Origin: an uncultured Roseiflexaceae bacterium
Lineage (GTDB): Bacteria; Chloroflexota; Chloroflexia; Chloroflexales; Roseiflexaceae
DNA: 43,305 nucleotides
Assembly (NCBI GenBank): GCA_937988885.1
Contig: CALKHR010000023.1
Span: 1-43,305, forward strand
Direction of reading: 5' to 3'
Shown: positions 30,416 to 39,941 of the stretch, piece after piece
How the letters are laid out: every line of letters starts with the position of its first letter
Numbering within the stretch: position 1 is the stretch's first letter
Translations under genes and position numbers: made by a program
The notes under the pieces: generated by a model
Seen by the model: only the letters and a program-made list of their open reading frames with translations
Database searches by the model: none
What the model was told of the DNA's origin: nothing

Positions 30416-32890
30416 TTAGTTGTTGCTGAGCGGCATGAAGATCTTATTTGGCAGGTCGGTTGGGACGAGGTTGGTGGTGTAGTGCGCCACACCGAGCGAA
30501 TCGTACGGCCCGGCCTTGCTGATCTCGCCGCCGATCCAGATGTGGTTGCTGTAGATCGCGGCTGCGGTTGCGCGGGGCACGCCGTTCTTCCAGGCTAGCC
30601 CGTTCCCAAGCAGATCCCACGTGCGGTTCACCGTGTTGTACATCGCCACCGAGCGTGCTGCGAGGCCGTTGACGGCGGTGAAGGTGCCACCCACCACCAC
30701 GCGCTCGCCGAACGCGGCGAGCGAGCGGACGCTGACATCGCCCGTGCTGCTGAGCGTGCCCGGCGACGACCACGTGCCGTTCGTCAGGTCGTAGCGGGCC
30801 AAGCCGAGGGCTTGCGTGGTGCTCGCACGGTTGAAGGTGCCGCCGACGTACAATCCCTTGTTCACGATTCTGAGCGCGTAGACGGTGGTGCTGATGCCGC
30901 TGAAGCCGTTGGTGGTGACGCCCGGCGCGCTGGGGTTGCCCACGGTGAACCAGGTCTGCGTATCGGGGAAGTAGCTGACCACGTTGTGCACAACGGTGTA
31001 GCTGTTGCGATCTTGGGTGCTCTTGGTGGCGTCGTGGACGGTCTGGAAGTGCCCGCCGATGAACAACTCACCAGTGCCTTGATCGACCTCCAAGGCTCGC
31101 ACGAAGGTGCCAGCCTCGTTGCCCGTATCGAGGATCTCGAAGATCTCCATATTGCCGCCCAGCGCGCTCCAGCGCGTGCCGTTCCAGGCCGCCACGTCGA
31201 GCGCCTTCTGATTGCCCGCCTTGGTGAACGAGCCACCAGCGTAGATGATGTTCTTGTAGGATGCGAGCGCGTAGACGGTGCCGTCGATGCCCGCGCCAAG
31301 CGCCGACCAGGTTCTGGTATTGCCGTTCCACTTGGCGATCCGGCTGGCGCTGATGTTGCCTGCGGTCTGGAAATCGCCGCCGACGTAGATATCGGTGCCG
31401 ACCGCGAGCAAGGCGTAGACGATGCCATTGGCTTGGCCGGGGATGCCGCCGCCAACATCGTGCCAGCGGCTCCCATCCCACATCGCGATGTTGTTGACTG
31501 GCATGCCACCCACGGTGTTGATCATGCCGCCGATGTAGACGCGCCCCAGGGCATCGATCGCGATGGCGTTGACTTGGCCGGAGATATCGCCAGCCAGCGC
31601 CACGCCCTGGCCCAAGCTCTGCCATTCGGTGCCGTTCCAATGCGTAATGCCGTGCACATCCTTATTGCTGGCTTTGTCGATATTGCCACCCGCGAAGACG
31701 CCGCCCGTCTTGGAGGCCGAGAGGGTGTAGACCGTCACAGTGCCGCTGGCGGAGAAGGTTGGCCCAACCGCCGACCAATTGGCGCCGTCCCAGCGGGCCA
31801 ATGCGGTGATGTTTTTGTTACCAGCCTGGGTGAAGGTGCCGCCCACGTAGAGCGCGTTGTTGAGCACCAGCAGCGCTTGGACGGGCGAGGGATCATCGAT
31901 GGGGGTGCTGACGCCGCCGCCGACATCGGACCAGCTGCTGCCATTCCACATGGCGAGGTTGTTGACCGATGTGCCGCTCGCGTTGTTGAAGATGCCGCCG
32001 ACGTAGACGTTGTTGCCGTTGATGGCGATCGCCTCGACTTGGCCGATGTTGAACATGCCGCTGCCCGTGACGCCCGTGCCGAGCGCCGTCCATTGCGTGC
32101 CGTTCCAGCGGGCGATGTTGCGGGAGCGCACGTTGCCCGCATCGGTGAACATACCACCAGCGTAGAGATCGCCGTTGGGGGCCACCGCGAGCGCGTAGAC
32201 ATAGGCGGGGAACACATCGGTGCCGCCGCCGAGCACGCCCCGGTCGATCAGGCCGCCGCCGAGCGCCGACCACTGTGTGCCATCCCAGCGGGCCACACCG
32301 TTGGCGGCCACACCATCGATATGCGTGAACCTGCCCGCCACGTAGACATGCCCGTTCGGCGCGGTGGCCACGCTGTAGATCGCGCCGGGTTGGTTGCTCC
32401 CATTCTCCACCACGCGCGGGCCAACGCCCGTGCCGAGCGCCGACCACTGTGTGCCGTTCCAGCGGGCGATGCCATTGGCGACCACCGAGCCTGCACGGTT
32501 GAAATCACCTGCGGCGTAGAGCAGGTTGTTGTAGGTGGCGAGTTTGCGCACGCGGGCGATGCCATCGGTGTGGGTCAGGCCGCTCCCCAACGTCGACCAG
32601 CGCCGCCCATCCCAGCGTGCGATCTGGTTGGTGCCAACGCTCGAATCGTTGGCCGTGAATATGCCACCCACATACAGGTCGCCAGCGGCGCTCACCGTCG
32701 AGGCGAAGACCTTGCCGTTGTAGATGCCTGGCACGCCGAAGCGATCATCCCAGGCATCGTTGCTCAGCGTGGCGCTTGGCTCAATTATCTCGGGTGGATC
32801 ATCCTGCTGAGCGTTGGCGGAGATCGTCACACTGCTCAACAAGAGCACCATCAGCATCAACTTGGCAACATATGCATTGATGTGTTTCAT
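30416..32890 (-). CDS. Secreted propeller-like repeat protein
   Basis: 824 residues with a cleavable signal peptide (LMLMVLLLSSVTISANAQQ). The rest is at least a dozen repeats of about 50-60 residues of the type 'LYVGGxFTxAGxxxxNxIARWDGTxWSALGxGV', for example VYVAGRFTHIDGVAANGVAR and LYVGGTFTQAGNKNITALAR. Such repeats, near delta-60/Kelch-like repeats, should build a large beta-propeller or beta-helical exported protein; no catalytic residue is evident. The C-terminus LPNKIFMPLSNN recalls the short 'YLPLV'-type ends of secreted Chloroflexota proteins (my recollection, unverified). The ATG at 32890 fits the signal peptide but has a weak binding site. Confidence 0.75.
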   Translation of the reverse strand: MKHINAYVAKLMLMVLLLSSVTISANAQQDDPPEIIEPSATLSNDAWDDRFGVPGIYNGKVFASTVSAAGDLYVGGIFTANDSSVGTNQIARWDGRRWSTLGSGLTHTDGIARVRKLATYNNLLYAAGDFNRAGSVVANGIARWNGTQWSALGTGVGPRVVENGSNQPGAIYSVATAPNGHVYVAGRFTHIDGVAANGVARWDGTQWSALGGGLIDRGVLGGGTDVFPAYVYALAVAPNGDLYAGGMFTDAGNVRSRNIARWNGTQWTALGTGVTGSGMFNIGQVEAIAINGNNVYVGGIFNNASGTSVNNLAMWNGSSWSDVGGGVSTPIDDPSPVQALLVLNNALYVGGTFTQAGNKNITALARWDGANWSAVGPTFSASGTVTVYTLSASKTGGVFAGGNIDKASNKDVHGITHWNGTEWQSLGQGVALAGDISGQVNAIAIDALGRVYIGGMINTVGGMPVNNIAMWDGSRWHDVGGGIPGQANGIVYALLAVGTDIYVGGDFQTAGNISASRIAKWNGNTRTWSALGAGIDGTVYALASYKNIIYAGGSFTKAGNQKALDVAAWNGTRWSALGGNMEIFEILDTGNEAGTFVRALEVDQGTGELFIGGHFQTVHDATKSTQDRNSYTVVHNVVSYFPDTQTWFTVGNPSAPGVTTNGFSGISTTVYALRIVNKGLYVGGTFNRASTTQALGLARYDLTNGTWSSPGTLSSTGDVSVRSLAAFGERVVVGGTFTAVNGLAARSVAMYNTVNRTWDLLGNGLAWKNGVPRATAAAIYSNHIWIGGEISKAGPYDSLGVAHYTTNLVPTDLPNKIFMPLSNN

Positions 32891-33044
32891 AATGTAGCTT
32901 CGGCATCGTGTGCGATATCGCCGCCTCTCGCACGACGCCTTCCTCCTTTTCTTTCTCGTTCGCACTTCTATACAAGCGATATGGCAAGAGAATCAGAGGC
33001 TACTGCTCCCACGGCGAAGGAGCAGTAGCCCGGAGAATGTGAGG

Positions 33045-35166
33045 TTATTCGCGGGGAACAGCCTGGAACTCCCAGGTGTACTTGCCTCCCGAGCCGTCCT
33101 CATAGCTGCCCTGGAAGCTGCGGCCATCGTCGCTTACTTCCAGCTTGAGGCGCTCTTCGGGTTGGTAGGGCGTGCTCCACCAGTGCGTCGGCACATCGAG
33201 CAGTTCGCCCACGCAGGCGCTCCCACTATCGACCGAGTCGCGCGGCTGTAACCTGCCGCTACCACCGTACAGTCGGGAGCCGTCCAAGCCGATGGTGATG
33301 GCGCTGTTGTCAAGATCGGCGGCCAACTGCACGCGCGTATCGTAGGTGCAGATGCCTGGCGATTCGGGATCGGGAATCCAGCCCTTGAAATGCGCTTGGG
33401 TGTTGAGCGGGCCATCGGCCTTGAACATCAGCATCGGCCCAACCTGCTCAACCAGTTCTGCGGGTGGCTCGACCGAGCGGAAGTTGACGGCGGTGCTGAG
33501 GTTGACGGTGTATTCGCTATCTTCCTCGTCGTAGGAGTAGTTGTAGCGCACCGTGCCACTCCAACCTCGGCAAGCGATATTGCTGGCGGTGACCTTGAGC
33601 GGATCGATCTTGTACTCCGAGGCGATGTTCATGTGATCGACGTTGCTGACGATCACCACCATCTCAGCGACACGCTCTTTGACGAGGTCGCGGCAGTAGG
33701 AGTGGTACTGCTGCGTGGTGATGTCCTCCACAGGCTCCCACGAGGTTTTGCCCTCGAGACGCACCCAACTGTGCACTTTAAATTGCGGCAGGTCCTCGCG
33801 ATCGTGGAGCGAATTCTCAAGCAGCACGCTGCTGACCGTATCGTCCTTGAAATCGAAGTAGAAGTAGTTGCTGGTGAGGCCATAGGTCATCCCAGGGAGC
33901 GGATAGGTCACTTGGCCCTCTCCGTTGAGCCTAACTTCGTGGCTCTGGAGTGGCAGCGCTCCCTTCTGTAAGCCGTCTAAGGTGCGGAATTTGGACTGTG
34001 GATCGCGATTCCAGGCCTCTTGGGCGAACTCCGGCCATTGCGCTTTGAAGCCGCCAGGGATAGAGCTGTTGATCGCGTACAGCACATTGTCAGTTTCAGC
34101 GCGATCCCAGATCGTGCGGATGAGTTGTGGTTGGTTTTTGACGCGCGCCAAGTAGAACGGCCAAATGTAGCGACCGTGCGAGCGCCACTTGATGCCCTCG
34201 CTGGCGGCGGTGCTCTTGCGCATCAACGGTAGCGGCGTTTCAAGCAACTCCGCGAGATAGGGCTGGTAACGCTGCTCGTACTGATCGTTCGGGGTAGACA
34301 TAATCGGCAGCCCAGACCGCCGTCGCATCCTTGAACCAGTGATACTGCTCGCACGAATCGACGTCGTAGCCGTAGAGAATGGCGTGCATTATCTCGACCG
34401 CTAGCTCGCTGCGGTTGAAGGAGTTGCGGTTCTGCAGCAGATACGCGGCGGTGGATTGGCATTCGCGGTAGGGCACCGTTTTGGTGCGGCTATCGACGAG
34501 GTAGATGTCGAATTTGCTATCGCCGCCGTCGTTGCGCTGCGTGATGTCGGACATCGGCTCGCCCATCAGCGTGGTCAGTTTCGGCCAGACCTCGTTGCTG
34601 AGCGTGTCGAAGATTGTCTGGGCCAGTTTGGCATCGGTGGCGGCGTAGCGCTGCTGATACCAGACCTTGATCGGCGAGGTTGGCTGCGTGACGGTGCGCC
34701 AGGTGATGACGGAGTCGGCGCTGGGGTTGTTGTTCAGCTTCGCACTCGTCTTGTCGTGCCAACTCTCGGCGGCGTTGGGTGGCTCGAAGAACGACGCGAG
34801 CTGTGCCTGCGTATTGGCCGATAAGCTGCGATAGTTGCTCGCTACGCTGTAGAGCAGGCTGCTTGGGCTGGAGGTGCTGTCGCTGCCACGGTAGGCCGCC
34901 GGAAGCCGCGCATCGTCGAAGGCGCTGTAGACGCGGTAGAGCGCTGCGGTATCGGCGTTGATGCGCCCCGCCTGCTCTGCCTGGCTGATCAACTCCTCGC
35001 TACTGGCGGCGGTCGGCACACCAACGATCGGCAGCAGCAATCGGATCGGCGGCTGCGTTTGGCTCGGCTGAGCCGCATTGGCGGCTGGCAAGGCCGTCAC
35101 CAATAAGAGTACAAGGAGAATCAATTTGATCCCAATAACAATCAGTGATGATCTATGAAGTTGCAT
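33045..35166 (-). pseudogene. Secreted protein, degenerate metalloprotease-like, one frame break
   Basis: Two frames form one protein of about 700 residues. The first (from 35166) starts with signal peptide LILLVLLLVTALPAANA and runs through DVDSCEQYHWFKDATAVWAADYVYP; the second continues NDQYEQRYQPYLAELLETPL to 33045. At about 34300 the C-run of four would need to be three to join VYP to NDQYEQ without a gap. The first part resembles gluzincin-type metalloproteases: a helix AVEIMHAILYG where H-E-x-x-H is expected, followed by W-F-K-D-A-T-A-V-W. Here the first His is Val, so the zinc site looks lost. The C-terminal part is beta-rich and unrecognised. Either a recent pseudogene or a one-base sequencing error. 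Confidence 0.7.
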
Positions 35167-35206
35167 GCGCTCTCCTATGAACTGATGTGCTTATGTGTGA
35201 AATGCA

Positions 35207-35238
35207 AAGCGACGATCAAAGTGCTCTGATCGTCGCTT
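35207..35238 (-). terminator. Hairpin after the DUF4352-like gene
   Basis: AAGCGACGATCA (35207-35218) pairs perfectly with TGATCGTCGCTT (35227-35238). On the minus strand TGCATTTC follows. It lies 27 bases past the lipoprotein gene stop. Confidence 0.65.
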
Positions 35239-35265
35239 GCTACAGCAGTAGCAGTGGGGGTGCTA

Positions 35266-35916
35266 CTACTCTCCGAGAGCGAACACCACGCGCTCGGCCT
35301 CGCTGGTGGTGTCGCGGTCGATAGTTCGGAATACGAATTGCAAGCCCTCGGCGTCCTCGGGGATTTGGAAGATCACGGTGCCTTGGCGCTCCTCATCTGC
35401 GGGGATGGCGCCGTTCAGCGTGAACACCGATTCCCAGCTCGCCCCGTGATCGAAGGCGTACTGCGTGCCAGTGCTGTCCACCATAAACATCTGAAGCATC
35501 ATGGCGACCTCCTGCGACTCATCGCCCGTGTTCTTCAGCGTGACATCCACCGCGATGAAGCGCTTGCCGCTCGCAGGCGTGCCCCAATCCTCTTTTGGCT
35601 CGCTCCCCATCTCCACCGTGATGTGGAACCATTCGATCTTCGCCGTGTCGCCGAGGCTGTAGATCTCTTTTTCCACAGGCTCCGCGATTGGCTCATCGGC
35701 AGGCTCGGCTGTCGGCTCGGTGGTTGGCTCAGCAGCGGGCTCGTCGGTTGGCTCCGGCGCTGGGTCGCTCGCCGATGGAGTCGTGGGTGTGGGGGCCACA
35801 GTGCTTGTATCGATAGTTGCTGTGGGCTGGTTGGCCTGCTCCTGCGTGCTGCCACACGCGCTCAGGGCCAGGGCCGCAGCAAACGAGACTGTCAGAAGGA
35901 ATTTGTGGATTGTCAT
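35266..35916 (-). CDS. Lipoprotein with DUF4352-like domain
   Basis: 216 residues. The signal peptide ends in a lipobox L-S-A-C (FAAALALSACGST), so it is a lipoprotein. A Pro/Glu/Thr linker (about 30-85, EPTDEPAAEPTTEPTAEPAD) leads to a small beta-sandwich. KRFIAVDVTLKNTGDESQEV and VDSTGTQYAFDHGA match the telokin-like DUF4352 pattern, in which a domain of unknown binding role sits outside the membrane. GAGGAAAC precedes the ATG. The gene is divergent from the membrane protein to the right, with a nested inverted repeat between them. Confidence 0.8.
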   Translation of the reverse strand: MTIHKFLLTVSFAAALALSACGSTQEQANQPTATIDTSTVAPTPTTPSASDPAPEPTDEPAAEPTTEPTAEPADEPIAEPVEKEIYSLGDTAKIEWFHITVEMGSEPKEDWGTPASGKRFIAVDVTLKNTGDESQEVAMMLQMFMVDSTGTQYAFDHGASWESVFTLNGAIPADEERQGTVIFQIPEDAEGLQFVFRTIDRDTTSEAERVVFALGE

Positions 35917-36012
35917 TGTTTGTTTCCTCTATAGGTTCGGGCTCACCCGATCTGCGATGCTCAAGAACGTAGAGCAATGTATCACTTGGCTTGTCCCGAT
36001 GTCATCATCGTT

Positions 36013-36079
36013 CTGCCCCAACTTATCGGGATACTTGTCCTAAAGAAATAGGACTAGGCACCCGATGACACTGGGGCAG
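36013..36079. repeat. Nested inverted repeat between divergent genes
   Basis: Three stems fit inside each other: CTGCCCCA (36013-36020) with TGGGGCAG (36072-36079), ATCGGG (36025-36030) with CCCGAT (36061-36066), and GTCCTA (36037-36042) with TAGGAC (36049-36054), with a hexaloop AAGAAA. It lies midway in the 223-base divergent intergenic region. Confidence 0.75.
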
Positions 36080-36139
36080 CTTGCGGCGTATGCTGTGTGC
36101 ATTCGGTTTGCTGAACGATTATGGAGGAAGGAAACGAAC

Positions 36140-36733
36140 ATGAATAATCGTGTCTTAGGTACGATTGGAATGATATGCGCCCCTGGCTTGCTGTTTGAGG
36201 CATTGATCCCTGGGGGAAACGATAGCAATGTGGTTGTGGGCATCTGCAGTATGATCTTTATGATCGGCTCGTTTGCAAGCCACTTTGGGCTGTGGCGGAT
36301 CGCCGCGAGCGGACGCAACTGGTGGGGACGCGGCGTGTTGGGCTTCCACCTGTTTCTGGTGACGCTGGCGTTCCTGTTTGGTGTCATCGAGGCTGGTGCG
36401 TTGCTGCCCGATGACAATATCCTGTTCACGATTACCGACATGGCTTGGCCGCTCAGCATGGTGTGGATGCTGCCGCTCGGCATCACCATCGCCGTGGTGA
36501 AGAAGCTTGAGGGCTGGAAGCGTTTTGTCTCGCTGTTCTGCGGCTTCGCATTCCCTGGCACATTTCTGATCACGACGGTGTTCAGCGTACCGATGCAGAG
36601 TCTGGCCAGCGCGTACATCTTCTATGGCTACTTGGCAGTGGTGTTTATCGTGCTCGGTTGGGTCGTCTCGCAGAGCGAGCCGCTGGTGGAGAGGGATCTG
36701 CGCGTGGGAAGCCTGAGCGGTGCCAGCAACTAA
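36140..36733 (+). CDS. Multi-pass membrane protein of unknown function
   Basis: 197 residues with about six membrane helices (for example VLGTIGMICAPGLLFEAL, VVVGICSMIFMIGSF, FHLFLVTLAFLFGVIEAGAL, AYIFYGYLAVVFIVLGWVVS). It ends in a charged tail (EPLVERDLRVG). I do not recognise the family. GGAGGAAGGA precedes the ATG at 36140; an ATG 25 codons upstream lacks a site. It is divergent from the lipoprotein gene. Confidence 0.75.
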   Translation: MNNRVLGTIGMICAPGLLFEALIPGGNDSNVVVGICSMIFMIGSFASHFGLWRIAASGRNWWGRGVLGFHLFLVTLAFLFGVIEAGALLPDDNILFTITDMAWPLSMVWMLPLGITIAVVKKLEGWKRFVSLFCGFAFPGTFLITTVFSVPMQSLASAYIFYGYLAVVFIVLGWVVSQSEPLVERDLRVGSLSGASN

Positions 36734-36958
36734 GCGTGCATCGGCGGTGGGCTTCAGGATGTGATGCCGTGAGCCTTGAGTCTTGAATCGCTCACGCAGC
36801 ACGAGCAGTGCGATGTCGAGGTTCTGCATACGCGGGGCCTCGGCATCGCACGAGTGGTTATACTCGTCTGGTTGAATAGGAAGAAGTACCGAGGCTTGTT
36901 CGCGGCGCTCGATTTATAATAGTCGTATCGCTGTTTCGCTCTGGAAGAAAAGAAACGT

Positions 36959-38995
36959 ATGATGCTCGCTCGACACATGCAAGGGATGCTTATTCGGTGG
37001 CCGACGTGGTTGCTCGGTGTGGTGTTCGCTACGTTGGCGACCATCTTAGTTATCATCGCCTTGTTGTTGGGCGTGCAGAACAATTTCTCGGTCCTCTACC
37101 TCACGTTTATTTTGAGTGAGCCAGTTGGCGCCTTGGTGGGCGGATTAATCATCGCTCGGCAGCCGCGCAATCCCGTCGGCTGGCTGATCTCCGTTCACGC
37201 GTTTAGCTTCATCCTTGGTGAATTTTCCCGTCAATACGCGATCTACGGCATACAAACCATGCCAGGATCACTGCCCGCTCCGCATCTGGTGGGCTGGCTG
37301 GTCTATTGGATCTGGGCGCCGGGCATCGCCTGTGGCTTCGCGCTCCTGCCGCTGTACTTTCCGAACGGTCGCCTGTTGACGACCCGCTGGCGGTACGCGC
37401 TGTGGTGGATGACCGGCGCGATGTCGTTGATGACCTTTCTTATGGCCTTCGTCATCTCCGATATGGAGACGCCGGGGATTCCTAATCCGTTTGGCTTCAT
37501 CCCCTTGTTCGATCTGATGCCGTTCCTGAACGGAGTGCTGTGGATCAGCTGCTGCGTGCTCGGCATCGCGAGCATGGCGCTGCGTTTCTGGCGCGCCGAC
37601 GCCGATGAGCGGAAGCAGATCCAATGGGTGTTCTACAGCATGGCGCTGATCATTTTTGGCGATCGCATCATCCCGGTCGATGGCCTCTTCTCCGAATTGC
37701 TGCTCTCGCTATCGATCGCCGTGTTGTGGGGTTCGATCGGCGTCGCCGTGCTCAGCTACCGCATGTACGATATCGACCCGCGCATCAATCGCACCTTGCT
37801 CTACGGTAGCCTCACCGTCCTGCTCGCGGGAATGTACATAACCGTTGTGGTGTATGTGGGCGTTTTGCTTGATGCGTTCGGCTACGATGTGGAGCAGCGC
37901 AATCTGATGCTGCAGATCGTCGCGCTCGTGCTGATTGTGCTCTGCTTTCAGCCGCTGCGGCTCTGGTTGCAGCGCACGATCAATCGGCTGCTGTACGGGC
38001 ACCGCGACGAGCCGTATGTGGTCCTATCGAGCTTGGGGCAGCGCTTGGGCCTCGCGCTCTCGCCCGACGATGTGCTGCCCACGGTTGTGGCGACCGTGCG
38101 CGAAACGCTCAAACTGCCCTACGCTGAGATTCGCCTGCATACCGATGAGCAGCTCGGCCCGGCGGCCACGAGCGGCACGCCGGTTGAGGAGCGCCTCAGC
38201 ATCCCGCTGATCTATCAACATGAGCACATCGGCGAGTTGGTGTTGGGCCAGCGCGGGCGGGGCGAACCGTTCTCATCGCGCGAACGCCGCCTGCTCGATG
38301 ATCTGGCGCATCATATCAGCATCGCGGCCCATGCCGTGCGGCTGAACTACGATCTGCAAGTCTCTCGCGAGCGGATCGTCTCGGCCCGCGAGGAGGAGCG
38401 GCGACGGCTGCAGCGCGACCTGCACGATGGCCTTGGCCCCACGCTAGCGGGCCTGACGATGCAACTCGATGCTGCCCGCGCGCTGATGCGCGACGATCCC
38501 GATACTAGCGAGGCGCTGCTCACCGAGGTGAAGGACGAGTTGCAGGCCACCATCGGCAGCGTGCGGCGACTCGTGTACCAATTGCGACCGCTGGCGCTGG
38601 GACAACTCGGCCTGGTATCGACGCTGCGGGAGCACGCGCTGAACACCTGTCAAGCATCGGGCCTGCAAGTGGAGTTGCATGCCTCCGAGCCGCTGCCACC
38701 GCTCTCCGCCGCTGTTGAGGTGGCGGCGTACTACATCATCGTGGAGGCGTTGAATAACGTTGTTCGGCATGCCAAAGCGACACGCTGCGAGATACGCATC
38801 ACAGTTGCCGATGCGCTCGATCTGCTCGTGATCGACAATGGCGTAGGGTTGGGGGAGCGTTACCGTTCGGGCATCGGCTTACATTCGATGCGAGAGCGCG
38901 CCGCCGAGCTTGGTGGCACCTGCGAGGTTGTCTCATCGCCGACGGGTGGCACTACAATGCATGCAGTTTTACCTTTGGAAAACGTTCATGACTGA
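36959..38995 (+). CDS. Sensor histidine kinase, NarL-partner (HisKA_3) type
   Basis: 678 residues. About eight membrane helices form an N-terminal sensor part (18-330). A GAF-like domain follows (about 355-460, LSSLGQRLGLALSPDDVLPT). The dimerisation helix has the HisKA_3 motif EEERRRLQRDLHDGLGPTLA with H489, and the ATPase domain has N-box V-E-A-L-N-N-V-V-R-H-A-K, V-I-D-N-G-V-G-L and G-L-H-S-M-R-E-R-A. It should phosphorylate the response regulator that overlaps its 3' end by eight bases. Two ATG codons stand together at 36959. TATAAT occurs at 36915-36920 without a good -35. The signal is unknown, but the ligand is likely met in or near the membrane. Confidence 0.92.
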   Translation: MMLARHMQGMLIRWPTWLLGVVFATLATILVIIALLLGVQNNFSVLYLTFILSEPVGALVGGLIIARQPRNPVGWLISVHAFSFILGEFSRQYAIYGIQTMPGSLPAPHLVGWLVYWIWAPGIACGFALLPLYFPNGRLLTTRWRYALWWMTGAMSLMTFLMAFVISDMETPGIPNPFGFIPLFDLMPFLNGVLWISCCVLGIASMALRFWRADADERKQIQWVFYSMALIIFGDRIIPVDGLFSELLLSLSIAVLWGSIGVAVLSYRMYDIDPRINRTLLYGSLTVLLAGMYITVVVYVGVLLDAFGYDVEQRNLMLQIVALVLIVLCFQPLRLWLQRTINRLLYGHRDEPYVVLSSLGQRLGLALSPDDVLPTVVATVRETLKLPYAEIRLHTDEQLGPAATSGTPVEERLSIPLIYQHEHIGELVLGQRGRGEPFSSRERRLLDDLAHHISIAAHAVRLNYDLQVSRERIVSAREEERRRLQRDLHDGLGPTLAGLTMQLDAARALMRDDPDTSEALLTEVKDELQATIGSVRRLVYQLRPLALGQLGLVSTLREHALNTCQASGLQVELHASEPLPPLSAAVEVAAYYIIVEALNNVVRHAKATRCEIRITVADALDLLVIDNGVGLGERYRSGIGLHSMRERAAELGGTCEVVSSPTGGTTMHAVLPLENVHD

Positions 38996-39632
38996 CAAAA
39001 TCCGCGTACTAATAGCCGACGATCACGCTTACTTTCGCAAAGGGCTGCGCGCCCTGCTACAGGCCATCCCCGAAGTTGAAGTGGTGGGTGAAGCCGCCGA
39101 TGGCAACGAGGCGATCGAACAAGCGCTGGCCCTGCAACCCGATGTCATTCTGATGGACATCCACATGCCCAACCGCAGCGGTGTGGAGGCTGCCGAGCAG
39201 ATCATCCAGAGCAGCCCGCACATCGGCATCCTGATGCTGACCATGCTCGAAGGCGATGAGTCGGTAGTGGCGGCTATGCGGGTTGGCGCGCGGGGCTACC
39301 TGCTCAAAGGGGCCGACCGCGCCGAGATCGCCCGCGCCATCAGCGCCATCAGCAACGGCGAGGCGATCTTCAGCCCCACTATCGCGCAGCGCCTCTCGCA
39401 GGTCTTTATGCGCAGCTCTCGTCCGTTGGAGCTGCCGTTCCCCGAACTCTCCGAGCGCGAGCGCGAGGTGCTCACGCTGATCGCGCGCGGCCTGAGCAAC
39501 AGCGAAATCGCCGCACGCCTGCATATCAGCGGCAAGACCGTGCGCAACCACATCACTAATATCTTCGCCAAGCTCGATGTCACCGACCGCAGCGAAGCGA
39601 TCAGCCAGGCGCGTGCTGCAGGGTTGGCGTAG
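38988..39632 (+). CDS. Response regulator, NarL/FixJ family
   Basis: 214 residues. The receiver domain (1-120) has D11-D12, phosphoacceptor D57 (ILMDIHMPNRSG) and LLKGAD. A LuxR-type helix-turn-helix follows at the C-terminus (about 150-210, ELSEREREVLTLIARGLSN, EIAARLHISGKTVRNHITNI). It is cognate to the overlapping kinase gene; the ATG at 38988 overlaps the kinase stop. The longer open frame upstream lies inside the kinase and is not used. Targets are unknown. Confidence 0.95.
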   Translation: MTDKIRVLIADDHAYFRKGLRALLQAIPEVEVVGEAADGNEAIEQALALQPDVILMDIHMPNRSGVEAAEQIIQSSPHIGILMLTMLEGDESVVAAMRVGARGYLLKGADRAEIARAISAISNGEAIFSPTIAQRLSQVFMRSSRPLELPFPELSEREREVLTLIARGLSNSEIAARLHISGKTVRNHITNIFAKLDVTDRSEAISQARAAGLA

Positions 39633-39665
39633 CGAGGGAGTGTCGGTAGAAGCAACGAAAAGCAG

Positions 39666-39800
39666 GGTCATCCTGAACGGAGTCGAAGGCGAAGTGAAGG
39701 ATCTCATCGAGAAAACAGCGGAAAAGCGGAACAAAACGCTCAAGGCCGCACGAGACAGAGAGATTCTTCACTTCGTGCTGCGCACTCGTTCAGAATGACC
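39666..39800. mobile_element. MITE-like palindromic repeat element
   Basis: 135 bases with terminal inverted repeats of about 40 (39666-39705 and 39760-39800). The left end reads GGTCATCCTGAACGGAGTCG. The right end, reversed, reads GGTCATTCTGAACGAGTGCG and continues into CGAAGTGAAGAATCTC, against CGAAGTGAAGGATCTC on the left. This GTCATTCTGA...GAAGAATCTC pattern is, to my knowledge, a dispersed repeat met in many bacterial genomes. It carries no gene and follows the response regulator by 33 bases. Confidence 0.8.
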
Positions 39801-39852
39801 ATTGTTCTCTATACTCTATGCGCTTCACGCGCAGCGCATCGACACCACGCAT

Positions 39853-39881
39853 TTGACAGCCAAGAACGCATATGCTAGAAC
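39853..39881 (+). promoter_or_regulatory. Promoter of the EamA transporter
   Basis: TTGACA at 39853-39858, a 17-base spacer and TAGAAC at 39876-39881. The -35 is consensus and the -10 is weak. It is about 60 bases before the chosen start. Confidence 0.55.
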
Positions 39882-39941
39882 ATGCCGTCCGCCATCCCGC
39901 TGCACCGCATCATTCTTAACCATACTAAGAAGAAGGCTACT

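Noticed and set aside
30812..33028. Plus-strand open frame of 738 codons opposite the propeller-like gene
   Set aside because: It mirrors a repetitive, GC-rich gene with a clear signal peptide on the minus strand. Its own product has no recognisable domain or start signal.
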